DNA of 29,858 bases, from contig DATGZD010000035.1 of assembly GCA_035297385.1 (NCBI GenBank), positions 1 to 29,858 of the forward strand, in the 5' to 3' direction. This DNA is from UBA11855 sp035297385 (lineage in GTDB: Archaea > Thermoproteota > Bathyarchaeia > Bathyarchaeales > Bathycorpusculaceae). Within the stretch, counting starts at the first letter, position 1; every line of letters begins with the position of its first letter. Positions 1 to 7,763 of this stretch are shown here, piece after piece. A model generated the notes under the pieces. It was not told where the DNA came from, made no database searches, and worked only from the letters and a program-made list of their open reading frames with translations. The position numbers and the translations under genes are program-made.

Positions 1-54
1 AATAGCAAAGTGTCGTTGGCACCGTTGTTGAGTGATGCCCTAAAGGCGCTATAG
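1..54 (+). CDS. C-terminal end of an unidentified protein (partial)
   Basis: Frame 1 is open from the window edge to a TAG at 52-54 and reads as 17 residues ending SLAPLLSDALKAL. The next gene starts at the very next base, which is typical of a tight operon. Too little is present to name a family. It could also be chance, because a 17-codon open stretch is not strong evidence on its own. Confidence 0.4.
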   Translation, partial: NSKVSLAPLLSDALKAL

Positions 55-1125
55 TTGGCAAAACTCTTTTTTCTCCTAAGCGGTGAATACGAATCACTCT
101 CATTCTCAGAATTGAAAGCAATCTTGGAAGTTGAAGGATACACTTTTTCTGTATTACAGAAGCTCGATCAAACTGCGCGAATTGAAGTAGATGAAAAAAG
201 TATAATTGATATTCAGCGTAGAAGCGCATACACACGAGTTTGTGCATTAGAACTCTTCACATCAGACGATACAGATGAAGGCATAACGAAAGCTGTCGAA
301 AACACAGATTTTCGTCATGTTCTCAAGCAGGGTGAAACATTTGAAGTTCGTATACGTCGGATAAAAGAGTATTCAACAAAAAATGACACGATGCGTTTAG
401 AACGTGAACTAGGCAAACTTATACTTCAAAATACAAGTTATACAAGGGTCAACCTCACCACTCCTGGTAAAACATTCTTCGGTGTACTAACGAACCATAA
501 ACTTATCTTTGGTTTGCGTTTGGCAGAGATTGAGCCTAAACCTTTTGTTGAACGCAGACCCAGAAAGAAACCGTTTTTTCATCCTTCAGCTATGAACGCT
601 AAACTTGCACGTTGTATGGTAAACCTTGCACATGCACTTAATAACAAAATTGTTTTAGACCCCTTCTGTGGCACAGGGACAACTATACTTGAAGCAGCAT
701 TAATCGGTTGTACAGCTATTGGCGCAGACGTACAACGTCGTATGGTAGTGGGCACACAAAAAAACCTTCTAAACTTTGGTGTTAAAGCTGAAGCTTTAGT
801 GATTGCAGATGCAAGGCAATTGCCTTTCACAGAAGCTGATGCTATCATAACTGATCCACCGTACGGCAAGAGCGCCACGACTTTAAAGTCTAGTACAAGA
901 CTGCTGGTGCTAAGCGTGTTATCTTCAGCTAAACCATTATTGCATAAAGGGCAACGAATTTGCATAGCCCTTCCCATAAGGATTGATGAGCGAGGACAAA
1001 TTAACCGTATGTCAGAAGATATAGCTGATTTTGTTAAGCAGTCAGGCTATAATACGATTGAATCACACATGGTCTATGTTCATCGCTCATTGACAAGGGA
1101 AATTATGGTCTACGAAAGACTGTAA
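55..1125 (+). CDS. trmG10: tRNA (guanine(10)-N2)-dimethyltransferase, Trm-G10 type
   Basis: Predicted SAM-dependent methyltransferase that forms N2-methyl/dimethylguanosine at position 10 of tRNA in the cytoplasm. The first ~170 residues look like a THUMP-type RNA-binding region (start MAKLFFLLSGEYESLSFSEL, a typical beginning for this family). The catalytic Rossmann domain follows, with motif I DPFCGTGTTILEAA near residue 203 and the amino-methylation motif IV TDPPYG near residue 268, the D-P-P-Y form used by N2-guanine and N6-adenine enzymes. The length of 356 aa is normal for archaeal Trm-G10. The TTG start directly abuts the upstream stop codon, so translational coupling is likely. The family call is strong; the exact position (G10) is inferred from archaeal homologues. 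Confidence 0.88.
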   Translation: MAKLFFLLSGEYESLSFSELKAILEVEGYTFSVLQKLDQTARIEVDEKSIIDIQRRSAYTRVCALELFTSDDTDEGITKAVENTDFRHVLKQGETFEVRIRRIKEYSTKNDTMRLERELGKLILQNTSYTRVNLTTPGKTFFGVLTNHKLIFGLRLAEIEPKPFVERRPRKKPFFHPSAMNAKLARCMVNLAHALNNKIVLDPFCGTGTTILEAALIGCTAIGADVQRRMVVGTQKNLLNFGVKAEALVIADARQLPFTEADAIITDPPYGKSATTLKSSTRLLVLSVLSSAKPLLHKGQRICIALPIRIDERGQINRMSEDIADFVKQSGYNTIESHMVYVHRSLTREIMVYERL

Positions 1126-1287
1126 AAATCGAATGTTTATAGACTTCTCATGAGTTGTTAGCTTTAGACAAGTATTAAGACATCGTAAAACTTTTAAAGC
1201 CTTTAGGTACACAAAACTAAACGATACGGCAAGAGTTGGGGGTAATATGAAGAAGGCATATAAAATGGCGAAATATTCCGGGTGGTA

Positions 1288-2310
1288 TTAGCTAAAAGAA
1301 TAAATGTGATTTACAGAGTCTAGGAGAGCTCGTAGCAATATCTCGATCTCTCCTTGTTTTTTCCATTTTGCTGATTGCCGTATTTTTAAGAGTTCATTGT
1401 TAATTAAAGACGTTATTGTTTTTTGATAGCGCTGTACCTCGCAACTGTTGATTGTAAATTGAATGATTTTATCATGAGCCCTTTTAGGGAAATTAGAGAC
1501 CAAGAGCGGCAATAGAGCCTTTCTTGACTCTGGAGTGTGAAGTGCATAGATAAGAGGTAAAGGAGGACAACCATTTTTGAGTCTATTTCTTAACTCATCG
1601 GGTTCAAAAATGTCCGCAAATTCTTCAATTATCATAGAGCCAATTCCATAAGTTCGACCAATTTGACCAAGAGCTGCTATGTATCTTGAACTGCCATTTC
1701 CAAGGATTGCACCTATTTTCATAGCTAACCCTGGAACGACGGCCTTGTGCCTGATTACTTCAGAGTACTCGTCTGGCGATGCATCAAGGTAACGTTCTCT
1801 AAGTTGTCCTTCTAATCCCTCTGCGACACAGATTTCTGTAATTCCATCCATTAACAGATTGTTGATTAAATTCCCTTTTTCTGTCTCAATGCGTTTCGAT
1901 TCTCTGCACAGATGCATTATACCATGAGATAACAATGCATCGCCTGCCAGTAGAGCTACATATCGCCCAAATTTTCCCAGAACTGTCTGTTTATCACCTT
2001 TTGTGAACGATTTGTCAATAATGTCATCGTGTAGGTCAGCAGCGGCGCTTATTAGAACAATCGCCTCTCCGAAAGGAACTGTTTTTTCAGGATTGCCCCC
2101 GACAGCTTCACACGAGAGTGAAATTAGGGCAGGAAAAACTGGCAAAGCATCTTGAAGTGTAACGTTTGAAACATATTGTAACGCTTTAGCGAGACTGCTA
2201 TCCTCTTTCCAATATAGAAGTATCATATCTTTCGCATTCTTTAAGGCCGCCATTCCTCTTTTGTTTACAATCTCGATCATTGCGTTTATTTGTTCAGCAT
2301 TAAAGGTCAT
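1288..2310 (-). CDS. Polyprenyl-diphosphate-synthase family protein with degenerate motifs
   Basis: An all-alpha trans-isoprenyl diphosphate synthase homologue of 340 aa. The first Asp-rich motif is intact (DLHDDIID, D95-D96-D99) and is followed by the usual LLAGDALLSHG segment. The second Asp-rich motif, normally DDxxD, reads EEFAD (229-233), and the basic GGKRxRP motif that binds isopentenyl diphosphate near the N-terminus is not recognisable (the equivalent stretch reads VTLQDALPVFPALISLSCEA). So it may bind an allylic diphosphate, but classical chain elongation is doubtful. It lies 25 nt downstream of a membrane histidine kinase on the same strand and is probably co-transcribed with it. 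Alternatives are an inactive or regulatory subunit of a synthase, or a prenyltransferase with another acceptor. The fold call is firm; the function is open. Confidence 0.78.
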   Translation of the reverse strand: MTFNAEQINAMIEIVNKRGMAALKNAKDMILLYWKEDSSLAKALQYVSNVTLQDALPVFPALISLSCEAVGGNPEKTVPFGEAIVLISAAADLHDDIIDKSFTKGDKQTVLGKFGRYVALLAGDALLSHGIMHLCRESKRIETEKGNLINNLLMDGITEICVAEGLEGQLRERYLDASPDEYSEVIRHKAVVPGLAMKIGAILGNGSSRYIAALGQIGRTYGIGSMIIEEFADIFEPDELRNRLKNGCPPLPLIYALHTPESRKALLPLLVSNFPKRAHDKIIQFTINSCEVQRYQKTITSLINNELLKIRQSAKWKKQGEIEILLRALLDSVNHIYSFS

Positions 2311-2335
2311 TATTTAGTCTGTACATCCTTGGTCA

Positions 2336-3703
2336 TTAGGTAGGTAAGCTAACCATGAATTTGGCTCCTTTACCAATTTCACTCTCAAAATTAACGGTTC
2401 CGCCTTGCACTTCTGTTAAACGCTTAACGACTACTAAACCGAAGCCTTGACCTTTTGCTTTTGTTGTGAACATTGGCTTAAAGATGCTTGGTTTAGCGTG
2501 GTCAGGTATGCCAAAGCCTGTATCTTCAACAGATATCACTATGTTGCGCAATTCTCTGCGCGTATTAATCGATAGTTTTCCTCCGTCAGGCATGGCTTGG
2601 ATTGCATTGATGACCAAATTGTTTAAAATTCGCTTTAGCAAGATGAAGTCAGCGTTGATTACGTTTGCATCTGTATTTATTTTGTAACTGACTTGGATAT
2701 TCCTGGGTATATTCATCTGCAGGAGAGACTTCATTATTTTTTCAAGCTCTAGTTTTTGAATAGCAGGCTTTATTGGTCTTGCATAATCCTGCAGGTCCGC
2801 AACTATTTTATCGATATAGTCAATATTCTGCTCAATTGCTTTAAGGCTCTCCTGCATGCTTTCTTTGGTTTCACCTTCAGGCAACGTTGAAACGTCCAAC
2901 TTTGCTAGATAGAGGTCGCCAACAATCGCCTGCAAGGGGTTGCGTATATCATGACCAACCATACCTGCAGTTGCACCAATAGCTGCTAAACGTTCAGCGT
3001 CGCGCAGTGCTTTTGTGCGCTCTTCAACTATTCGCTCTAGGTTTTTTGAGTATTCATCGAGTTTTTCTTGTGCCTTTATTCGTTCATTTATGTCAGAAAA
3101 GCTAATTTCGCGTTGCTTATGTAACTGCCAAGAACTTGAGGCTGCTACAGAGAATGCAAGAAGCATACTCAGAAACATAGGAAAAAGATCCATAAATCCT
3201 GCGTTTGTTCCCACAAGAATTATTAGAACTTCACTCAGTATTGCAATTAAGCTTAAGACTGTTTGATAAACAAACTTGTTAGGAATAACTAAATAGAAAA
3301 CAAAGACAACCAACATTACAATAATAGTGTGTGCAACAAAATTGCCCGGTTCCGTAGCATTGACAATAGAGTTCGATGCTATCAGAATAAACGCGTAAAC
3401 TAGCATCGCTTTGGTGTAGGGTGCATATTTTTTCACACTTTTCAGTTGAACTAGCTGAAAAAAAGTGTAAATCAATAGGCTGCTTCTCATCGCAGCTAAA
3501 ACGTAGAATTCCAAAGATAAATTAAAAATCAAGAAATCAGTCAAAATAAAGGAGACGAGTGGAATGACTAGGAGGAAAAGTCCGAGCCGGGCTCGACTTA
3601 TGTCATTTGGGAGATAGTATTGACCTATATCTTCTTCTTTGACGCTTCTGAATATTTCCACCCCATGGGACCCCCATTCTCTAAATTCCCGTTGACTCTG
3701 CAA
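2336..3703 (-). CDS. Membrane-bound sensor histidine kinase (orphan)
   Basis: Sensor kinase of about 455 aa. About six transmembrane helices span residues 40-190 with only short loops, so there is no large extracellular sensor domain. A coiled-coil-like linker (205-240) leads into the HisKA domain with the phospho-accepting H251 in GHDIRNPLQAI. The HATPase domain shows the N box NLVINAIQAMPDGG, the G1 box VEDTGFGIP, and a late FTTKAKGQGFGL G2 box. No response regulator lies nearby, so the partner is unknown. The 5' end is uncertain: the longest reading uses TTG at 3703 without a clear ribosome site, and a GTG at 3661 (VEIFRSVKEED) is an alternative. It is followed closely by the polyprenyl-synthase-like gene. 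Confidence 0.88.
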   Translation of the reverse strand: MQSQREFREWGSHGVEIFRSVKEEDIGQYYLPNDISRARLGLFLLVIPLVSFILTDFLIFNLSLEFYVLAAMRSSLLIYTFFQLVQLKSVKKYAPYTKAMLVYAFILIASNSIVNATEPGNFVAHTIIVMLVVFVFYLVIPNKFVYQTVLSLIAILSEVLIILVGTNAGFMDLFPMFLSMLLAFSVAASSSWQLHKQREISFSDINERIKAQEKLDEYSKNLERIVEERTKALRDAERLAAIGATAGMVGHDIRNPLQAIVGDLYLAKLDVSTLPEGETKESMQESLKAIEQNIDYIDKIVADLQDYARPIKPAIQKLELEKIMKSLLQMNIPRNIQVSYKINTDANVINADFILLKRILNNLVINAIQAMPDGGKLSINTRRELRNIVISVEDTGFGIPDHAKPSIFKPMFTTKAKGQGFGLVVVKRLTEVQGGTVNFESEIGKGAKFMVSLPT

Positions 3704-3999
3704 GGGATTGAAGGGATATTTGTCATTATTGACATAAAAGACTATGCATTGTTAGTTCTTACGACAACACTGCCACATAGATTGTTATAGCTTAGAAAAC
3801 GGTCATTATTTTATAACACGCATTGTTGGATATTCTTGCCGTCTTCTGAGCGCAACTAATTTGTATCCCTTCTCCTAAAACAATACAAATTAGAAAATTA
3901 GATATGTCGTTGGGTCATAATCATGCCAAGTCTCCCTTCGTACATATAGAAAGGACTTTAACACGAAAAAGCGCCTTGAAGAACAGACGAGGATAAAAC
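3704..3999. promoter_or_regulatory. Divergent intergenic region with an 11-bp inverted repeat
   Basis: This 296-nt region separates the minus-strand histidine kinase from the plus-strand RNase Z gene and holds no convincing ORF. The clearest structure is a perfect 11-bp inverted repeat: CTAATTTGTAT at 3856-3866 and ATACAAATTAG at 3883-3893, with a 16-nt spacer. It could be a hairpin or a binding site for a dimeric regulator. A GAGGA ribosome site precedes the RNase Z ATG. I could not place the two promoters with certainty. Confidence 0.45.
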
Positions 4000-4920
4000 A
4001 TGAGTTTAAGAGTGACTTTCCTTGGAACTTCGGGAGCAATTCCGACATTAAAACGGAGTCTAGCGTCGCTAGTTATCCAATGTGGAAACGAATTGCTTAT
4101 GCTGGATTGCGGCGAAGGCGTACAACGCCAAATGATACACGCTAAAGTTGGATTTCATAAAAAAATGAAAATATTTCTCTCACATCTACATGGAGACCAC
4201 GTATTAGGCTTACCTGGGTTGCTACAGACTATGGCATTATTGGACAGAAAAAAGAGCCTTGATATCTATGGACCAGAAGGTACAACTACCTTCTTGACAT
4301 GTGTTCAGGAATCCTTGAAGTTTATGTTAACTTTTGATGTAAACGTTCACGAAATTCATGAAGAAGGCGTTGTTTGTGATGAACCTGACTATATTATGGA
4401 AAGTATATGGGCTAACCATGTAACTCCTACCTTTTCTTACTCTTTTTTAGAGAAGCCTAGACCCGGAAAATTCTTCCCAGAAAAAGCGACAAAATTGAAC
4501 ATTCCAAAAGGCATTCTATGGTCAAAGCTTCAGCATGGTGAATCAATTACACTTTCAGATGGTAGAATTGTGAATCCATCGGAAGTTTCTGGTCCATCAA
4601 GACATGGACGAAAAATCGTGTACTCAGGTGATACAAAACCCTTCAAAGAATTTGTCAAGTTTGCCGCAAACGCGGACTTAATCATTCATGAAGCAACGTT
4701 TGATGATACTCTAATGGATAAAGCTGAAGTCGATGGACATTCTACACCTGAACAAGCAGCTCTACAGGCAAAGCATGCTAAAGCAAAGATGCTATTGTTA
4801 ACCCATATAAGTGCACGTTATGCTAATAGTTCTATATTGTTGGAGCAGGCGAAGAAAGTTTTTGAGAATGTGTCTGTGGCTGAGGATTTTCTGGTTTTAG
4901 AGTTGCCTTTAACTGAATAA
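4000..4920 (+). CDS. rnz: Ribonuclease Z (tRNA 3' endonuclease)
   Basis: Metallo-beta-lactamase-fold endonuclease that cuts tRNA precursors after the discriminator base so CCA can be added. The nearby tRNA-Thr gene lacks an encoded CCA, so it needs this kind of processing. The zinc motif SHLHGDHVLG is intact (H62, H64, D66, H67). Later metal and catalytic positions are also seen: YSGDTKP, IIHEATFDD, the HST motif and LTHISARY. The length of 306 aa is the usual short (RNase ZS) form. The ATG is preceded by GAGGA, supporting this start. The 3' end overlaps the convergent sugar isomerase gene by 12 nt. Confidence 0.94.
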   Translation: MSLRVTFLGTSGAIPTLKRSLASLVIQCGNELLMLDCGEGVQRQMIHAKVGFHKKMKIFLSHLHGDHVLGLPGLLQTMALLDRKKSLDIYGPEGTTTFLTCVQESLKFMLTFDVNVHEIHEEGVVCDEPDYIMESIWANHVTPTFSYSFLEKPRPGKFFPEKATKLNIPKGILWSKLQHGESITLSDGRIVNPSEVSGPSRHGRKIVYSGDTKPFKEFVKFAANADLIIHEATFDDTLMDKAEVDGHSTPEQAALQAKHAKAKMLLLTHISARYANSSILLEQAKKVFENVSVAEDFLVLELPLTE

Positions 4921-5694
4921 CTCTCTTAATCTGGATAAGCTTTCTGGGATGTTGAAGACTGATTCAATCGTAATGATACCCTTAAACTGCATACTTTTTA
5001 GTTGTGTTGCTACTTGTTGCCAATCAATTCTTCCATAGCCAATACCTAGATGTTCATCTGTCTCTCCCATATTGTCACTTAAATGTAGATGCATAATTCT
5101 ATCTTGAAACTGGTGGAGAAAAGGTTGAATTTGATTTGTCAGATTTGCGTGTCCAGTATCAAGCACGACGCCAATATCATTTAAGCCTGTTTCAGAGTAA
5201 AACCTGTGAAAATCTTCCGGTGTTTTCATTATAGCACCATATTTTTGTGGAACATTTTCAATGGCTATCTTTAGATCAAAGTCTTTGGCAATTCTATGTA
5301 GTTGCATTATGCTTCGAATTTGTTGTTTCCAATCTTGTTCTGGATAGAACGGACTGATACCAGTTTTCTGTCCCGGATGCAAAACCCAAAGTGCTACGTT
5401 AAGTTCATGAGCATACATCATTGATTGTTTTAATCTCTTTAATCCAGCATTCAGCATAAACTTGCTGGGTGATGCAATATTTATGTCTGCAAATGGACAA
5501 TGCACTGTGTACCTAAAACCTCTTGATTTAGCCACTTCATTGAGCATACTAACACGGTTTTTGTTTAACGTGTGCAAACCATCATCGACAAGCTCAACAT
5601 AGTCTGTCTCTATTCTATCCAAATCTTTCAGCATATTATTGAAAGGTTCAGCTAATGTATGTAACATTGAGATGCCGATTTTAGGTTCAAACAT
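4909..5694 (-). CDS. Sugar phosphate isomerase/epimerase-like TIM-barrel protein
   Basis: A 261-aa protein of the AP-endonuclease family 2 / xylose-isomerase-like TIM-barrel superfamily. Visible barrel signatures are VELVDDG and FRYTVHCPF near the N-terminus, ALWVLHPG, LKIAIENVP, IGVVLDTGHANL, IMHLHLSDN and KGIITIESVF. The His, Glu and Asp residues at these strand ends form the usual divalent-metal site. The superfamily covers sugar isomerases, epimerases and DNA endonuclease IV. This protein resembles the sugar branch, but the substrate cannot be read from sequence. It overlaps rnz tail-to-tail by 12 nt. Confidence 0.8.
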   Translation of the reverse strand: MFEPKIGISMLHTLAEPFNNMLKDLDRIETDYVELVDDGLHTLNKNRVSMLNEVAKSRGFRYTVHCPFADINIASPSKFMLNAGLKRLKQSMMYAHELNVALWVLHPGQKTGISPFYPEQDWKQQIRSIMQLHRIAKDFDLKIAIENVPQKYGAIMKTPEDFHRFYSETGLNDIGVVLDTGHANLTNQIQPFLHQFQDRIMHLHLSDNMGETDEHLGIGYGRIDWQQVATQLKSMQFKGIITIESVFNIPESLSRLRELFS

Positions 5695-5870
5695 GCAATG
5701 CCTCTGCAGAGTTCGAACCTTAACATGCTGTTGTGTGCTTAATAACTCTAGTCCACGGATGATAATCCCTCAAACTATATCCATTATTTAAAGGAACAGA
5801 GGTATGGAATTATGTGTTGGTTTTTGTGTATTCTTATTAATGTATATGTGAGCTTAGATTGTGATAGTCA

Positions 5871-6443
5871 TTGAGAGAATTCATCCTCTATTCACGTTTA
5901 GGAAGAACCGATGCGAATTGGAATAGTCTTCACGATGCCGGAAGACTAGATGTTGTCCATGAATGCATAGTCAGTAGCCTCTTCCTATCACATGGTTTAC
6001 GTAGAAACGTTATTTTCCATGCTATCCTCAATGGTCCTCCACAGCCACCGTTGCATGTGCAAATCAACGGATCGGAACTTTATGATGTAAGAACAGATAT
6101 GGATACATGGAAAATAATCTTGAAAAAAACTCTCAGTAGTAAATCACACCCCGGCATAATGATAGATAAAAGAGGTTTTGAAGCATTACTAAAAATGAAG
6201 GCTGAAACAAATCAAATCTATGTACTTGAAGAAGACGGAGTAGATATTGAAGAAATTATGTTACCCAAAAATGCGCTATTCGTCTTGGGTGATCATGTGG
6301 GTTTACCTAAGAAAGCAGAAGCTTTCGCTCTGCGTTATGGCACAAAAATAAGTCTGGGCAAAACACCGTACCTTGCCACTTCATGTATAACCATACTAAA
6401 CTACTTACTTGATAAACAAGAATCTATTACGGCTTGCTCTTGA
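5871..6443 (+). CDS. trmY: tRNA (pseudouridine(54)-N1)-methyltransferase TrmY
   Basis: SPOUT-class SAM-dependent methyltransferase that makes N1-methylpseudouridine at position 54 in the T-loop of archaeal tRNAs, after pseudouridylation of U54. The N-terminus MREFILYSRLGRTDANWN, the segment AGRLDVVHECIVSSLFLSHGLRRN, and the knot region LFVLGDHVGLPKKAEAF with ISLGKTPYLATSC match the TrmY family across its length. The TTG at 5871 is the only start that gives the family N-terminus; it has no strong ribosome site. At 190 aa it has normal size. The 3' end overlaps thiL tail-to-tail by 17 nt. Confidence 0.92.
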   Translation: MREFILYSRLGRTDANWNSLHDAGRLDVVHECIVSSLFLSHGLRRNVIFHAILNGPPQPPLHVQINGSELYDVRTDMDTWKIILKKTLSSKSHPGIMIDKRGFEALLKMKAETNQIYVLEEDGVDIEEIMLPKNALFVLGDHVGLPKKAEAFALRYGTKISLGKTPYLATSCITILNYLLDKQESITACS

Positions 6444-7485
6444 AATGTTCCCAACCGCGAGGCTCAATCACACGCTCCTGTCCTTCCAAATCCAAGATTA
6501 TGTGCTTCTCATGTGTTACTTTTCCAACACGAAACAATCTGCCGCCAACTGCTTCTATGGCTGCTTCTGCGTCAGCCCAACGTTCAGGCTTAACAGTAAT
6601 GATTAACTCGTACTCTTCCCCTCCATAGAGCACCAATTCCAATACATCAATTCTGCAGGATTCAGCAAATTGTTCGGCCTCAATAGCAACAGGTAGTTCA
6701 TCAATTATGAAACCGACGTCAGCCATTTTACTAATTTCATACAGACTCCAAGCAAATCCATCACTCGAATCAATCGAAGAAGTAACTGCACCTGAATTGG
6801 CAAGAGCTAAACCCTCTTTTAGCCTCGCTCTTGGCATAAGCACTGAATCTAACAAGGCTTCGCGTAACCTATTAGAGATTTTGGAATCTTCAATTAGCAA
6901 CCGTAAACCTGCGGCTGATTTTCCAAAACAGCCTGTTACTGCTACTATATCGCCAGCCTTTGCAGTATTACGTAGCATTAACTTTGATCTTGTAGCTATT
7001 CCATACATTGAGATCGCTATTACTACGTTGTCTGCTTCACCAGTATCACCACCGACAACGCGAACCTGATATTCACATGCACCAGAATGCAAGCCTTCAG
7101 CAATCTCTTCTATCTCATCTCTGGTGGCTGCTTCTGGCAACCCAAGCGATACAAGCGCTGCTAAAGGCTGTACACCCTTCGCTGCAAAATCGCTCACATT
7201 CATTACGATAGCCTTCCGAGCTGCTTGCTGTAAGTTCATTCCCTTCGGGACATCGGTTTTGTTTACTAACATATCTGTCTTTAATACTGCAACACGTTCT
7301 GCATCAATAGACACAGCCGCAACGTCATCGCCAAAAGGGATAGGTAAATCCTGTAGACCCTCAAGGTGTTTTCTTATGATTTCGATTATGGATCGTTCAC
7401 CCAAGATTTTCGCAGTCGCATGATTTCTCTGTTCATTCTTATGCTGTGACACCGTTTTCTCTCGCTCCGTTCCAAAGGTAGACAT
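6427..7485 (-). CDS. thiL: Thiamine-monophosphate kinase
   Basis: ATP-dependent kinase for the last step of thiamine diphosphate synthesis. It belongs to the PurM/ThiL ATP-binding superfamily. Family motifs are visible: ERSIIEIIRKHL near the start, PFGDDVAAVSID, VLKTDMLV, KAIVMNVSDFAAKGVQPLAALVSLGLP, VVGGDTGEADNVVIAISMYG, SSIDSSDGFAWSLYEIS and LYGGEEYELIITV. The GDD and DxSD acidic residues bind the Mg-phosphates. At 352 aa it is slightly longer than typical; the first ~25 residues (MSTFGTEREKTVSQHK) are polar and not conserved-looking, so the real start may lie a little inside. No other thiamine genes are in the window. Confidence 0.92.
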   Translation of the reverse strand: MSTFGTEREKTVSQHKNEQRNHATAKILGERSIIEIIRKHLEGLQDLPIPFGDDVAAVSIDAERVAVLKTDMLVNKTDVPKGMNLQQAARKAIVMNVSDFAAKGVQPLAALVSLGLPEAATRDEIEEIAEGLHSGACEYQVRVVGGDTGEADNVVIAISMYGIATRSKLMLRNTAKAGDIVAVTGCFGKSAAGLRLLIEDSKISNRLREALLDSVLMPRARLKEGLALANSGAVTSSIDSSDGFAWSLYEISKMADVGFIIDELPVAIEAEQFAESCRIDVLELVLYGGEEYELIITVKPERWADAEAAIEAVGGRLFRVGKVTHEKHIILDLEGQERVIEPRGWEHFKSKP

Positions 7486-7538
7486 TACATCAGCTCTTTT
7501 AAGACTGATGAATCAACTAATTGTCTTTCAAGCGCATG

Positions 7539-7551
7539 AAAGTTTTTATTT
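7539..7551 (+). promoter_or_regulatory. Candidate BRE/TATA promoter of tRNA-Thr
   Basis: The stretch GAAAGTTTTTATT resembles an archaeal BRE (GAAA) plus an AT-rich TATA element. Its centre lies about 37 nt before the mature tRNA 5' end, so a start site roughly 25 nt downstream would leave a short 5' leader for RNase P. Call based on position and composition only. Confidence 0.4.
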
Positions 7552-7583
7552 GTTGACGGAATGGATACAGTGCACATGTGTAC

Positions 7584-7657
7584 GCCTCGATAGCTCAGCC
7601 CGGTAGAGCGGCTGCCTTGTAAGCAGCAGGCCGCGGGATCAAGGCCCGCTCGAGGCT
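7584..7657 (+). tRNA. tRNA-Thr (anticodon UGU)
   Basis: The cloverleaf folds cleanly. Acceptor GCCTCGA (7584-7590) pairs with TCGAGGC (7650-7656). The D arm is GCTC/GAGC. The anticodon stem GCTGC/GCAGC encloses loop CTTGTAA with anticodon TGT at 7618-7620. The T stem is GCGGG/CCCGC. The discriminator is T7657; CCA is not encoded and no intron is present. The T-loop reads ATCAAGG, so position 54 is A rather than the near-universal T, and position 60 is G. A T-rich stretch (CTTTAGATTTTGTTTC) follows and may terminate transcription. Confidence 0.95.
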
Positions 7658-7763
7658 CTTTAGATTTTGTTTCTGATGTGTAGTTCTGTTGTAATTGCGA
7701 GCAGAAAGCTTTATTAAATATTATTATACCCGATGTTTCCGTTGTTGGAGGCTGAATAAAGAC

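Noticed and set aside
579..977. 132-codon minus-strand open frame inside the Trm-G10 gene
   Set aside because: It lies opposite the conserved methyltransferase motifs and shows no domain of its own.
5701..5723. GTTCGAACC, resembling a tRNA T-loop
   Set aside because: No T stem, anticodon arm or acceptor pairing can be built around it on either strand.
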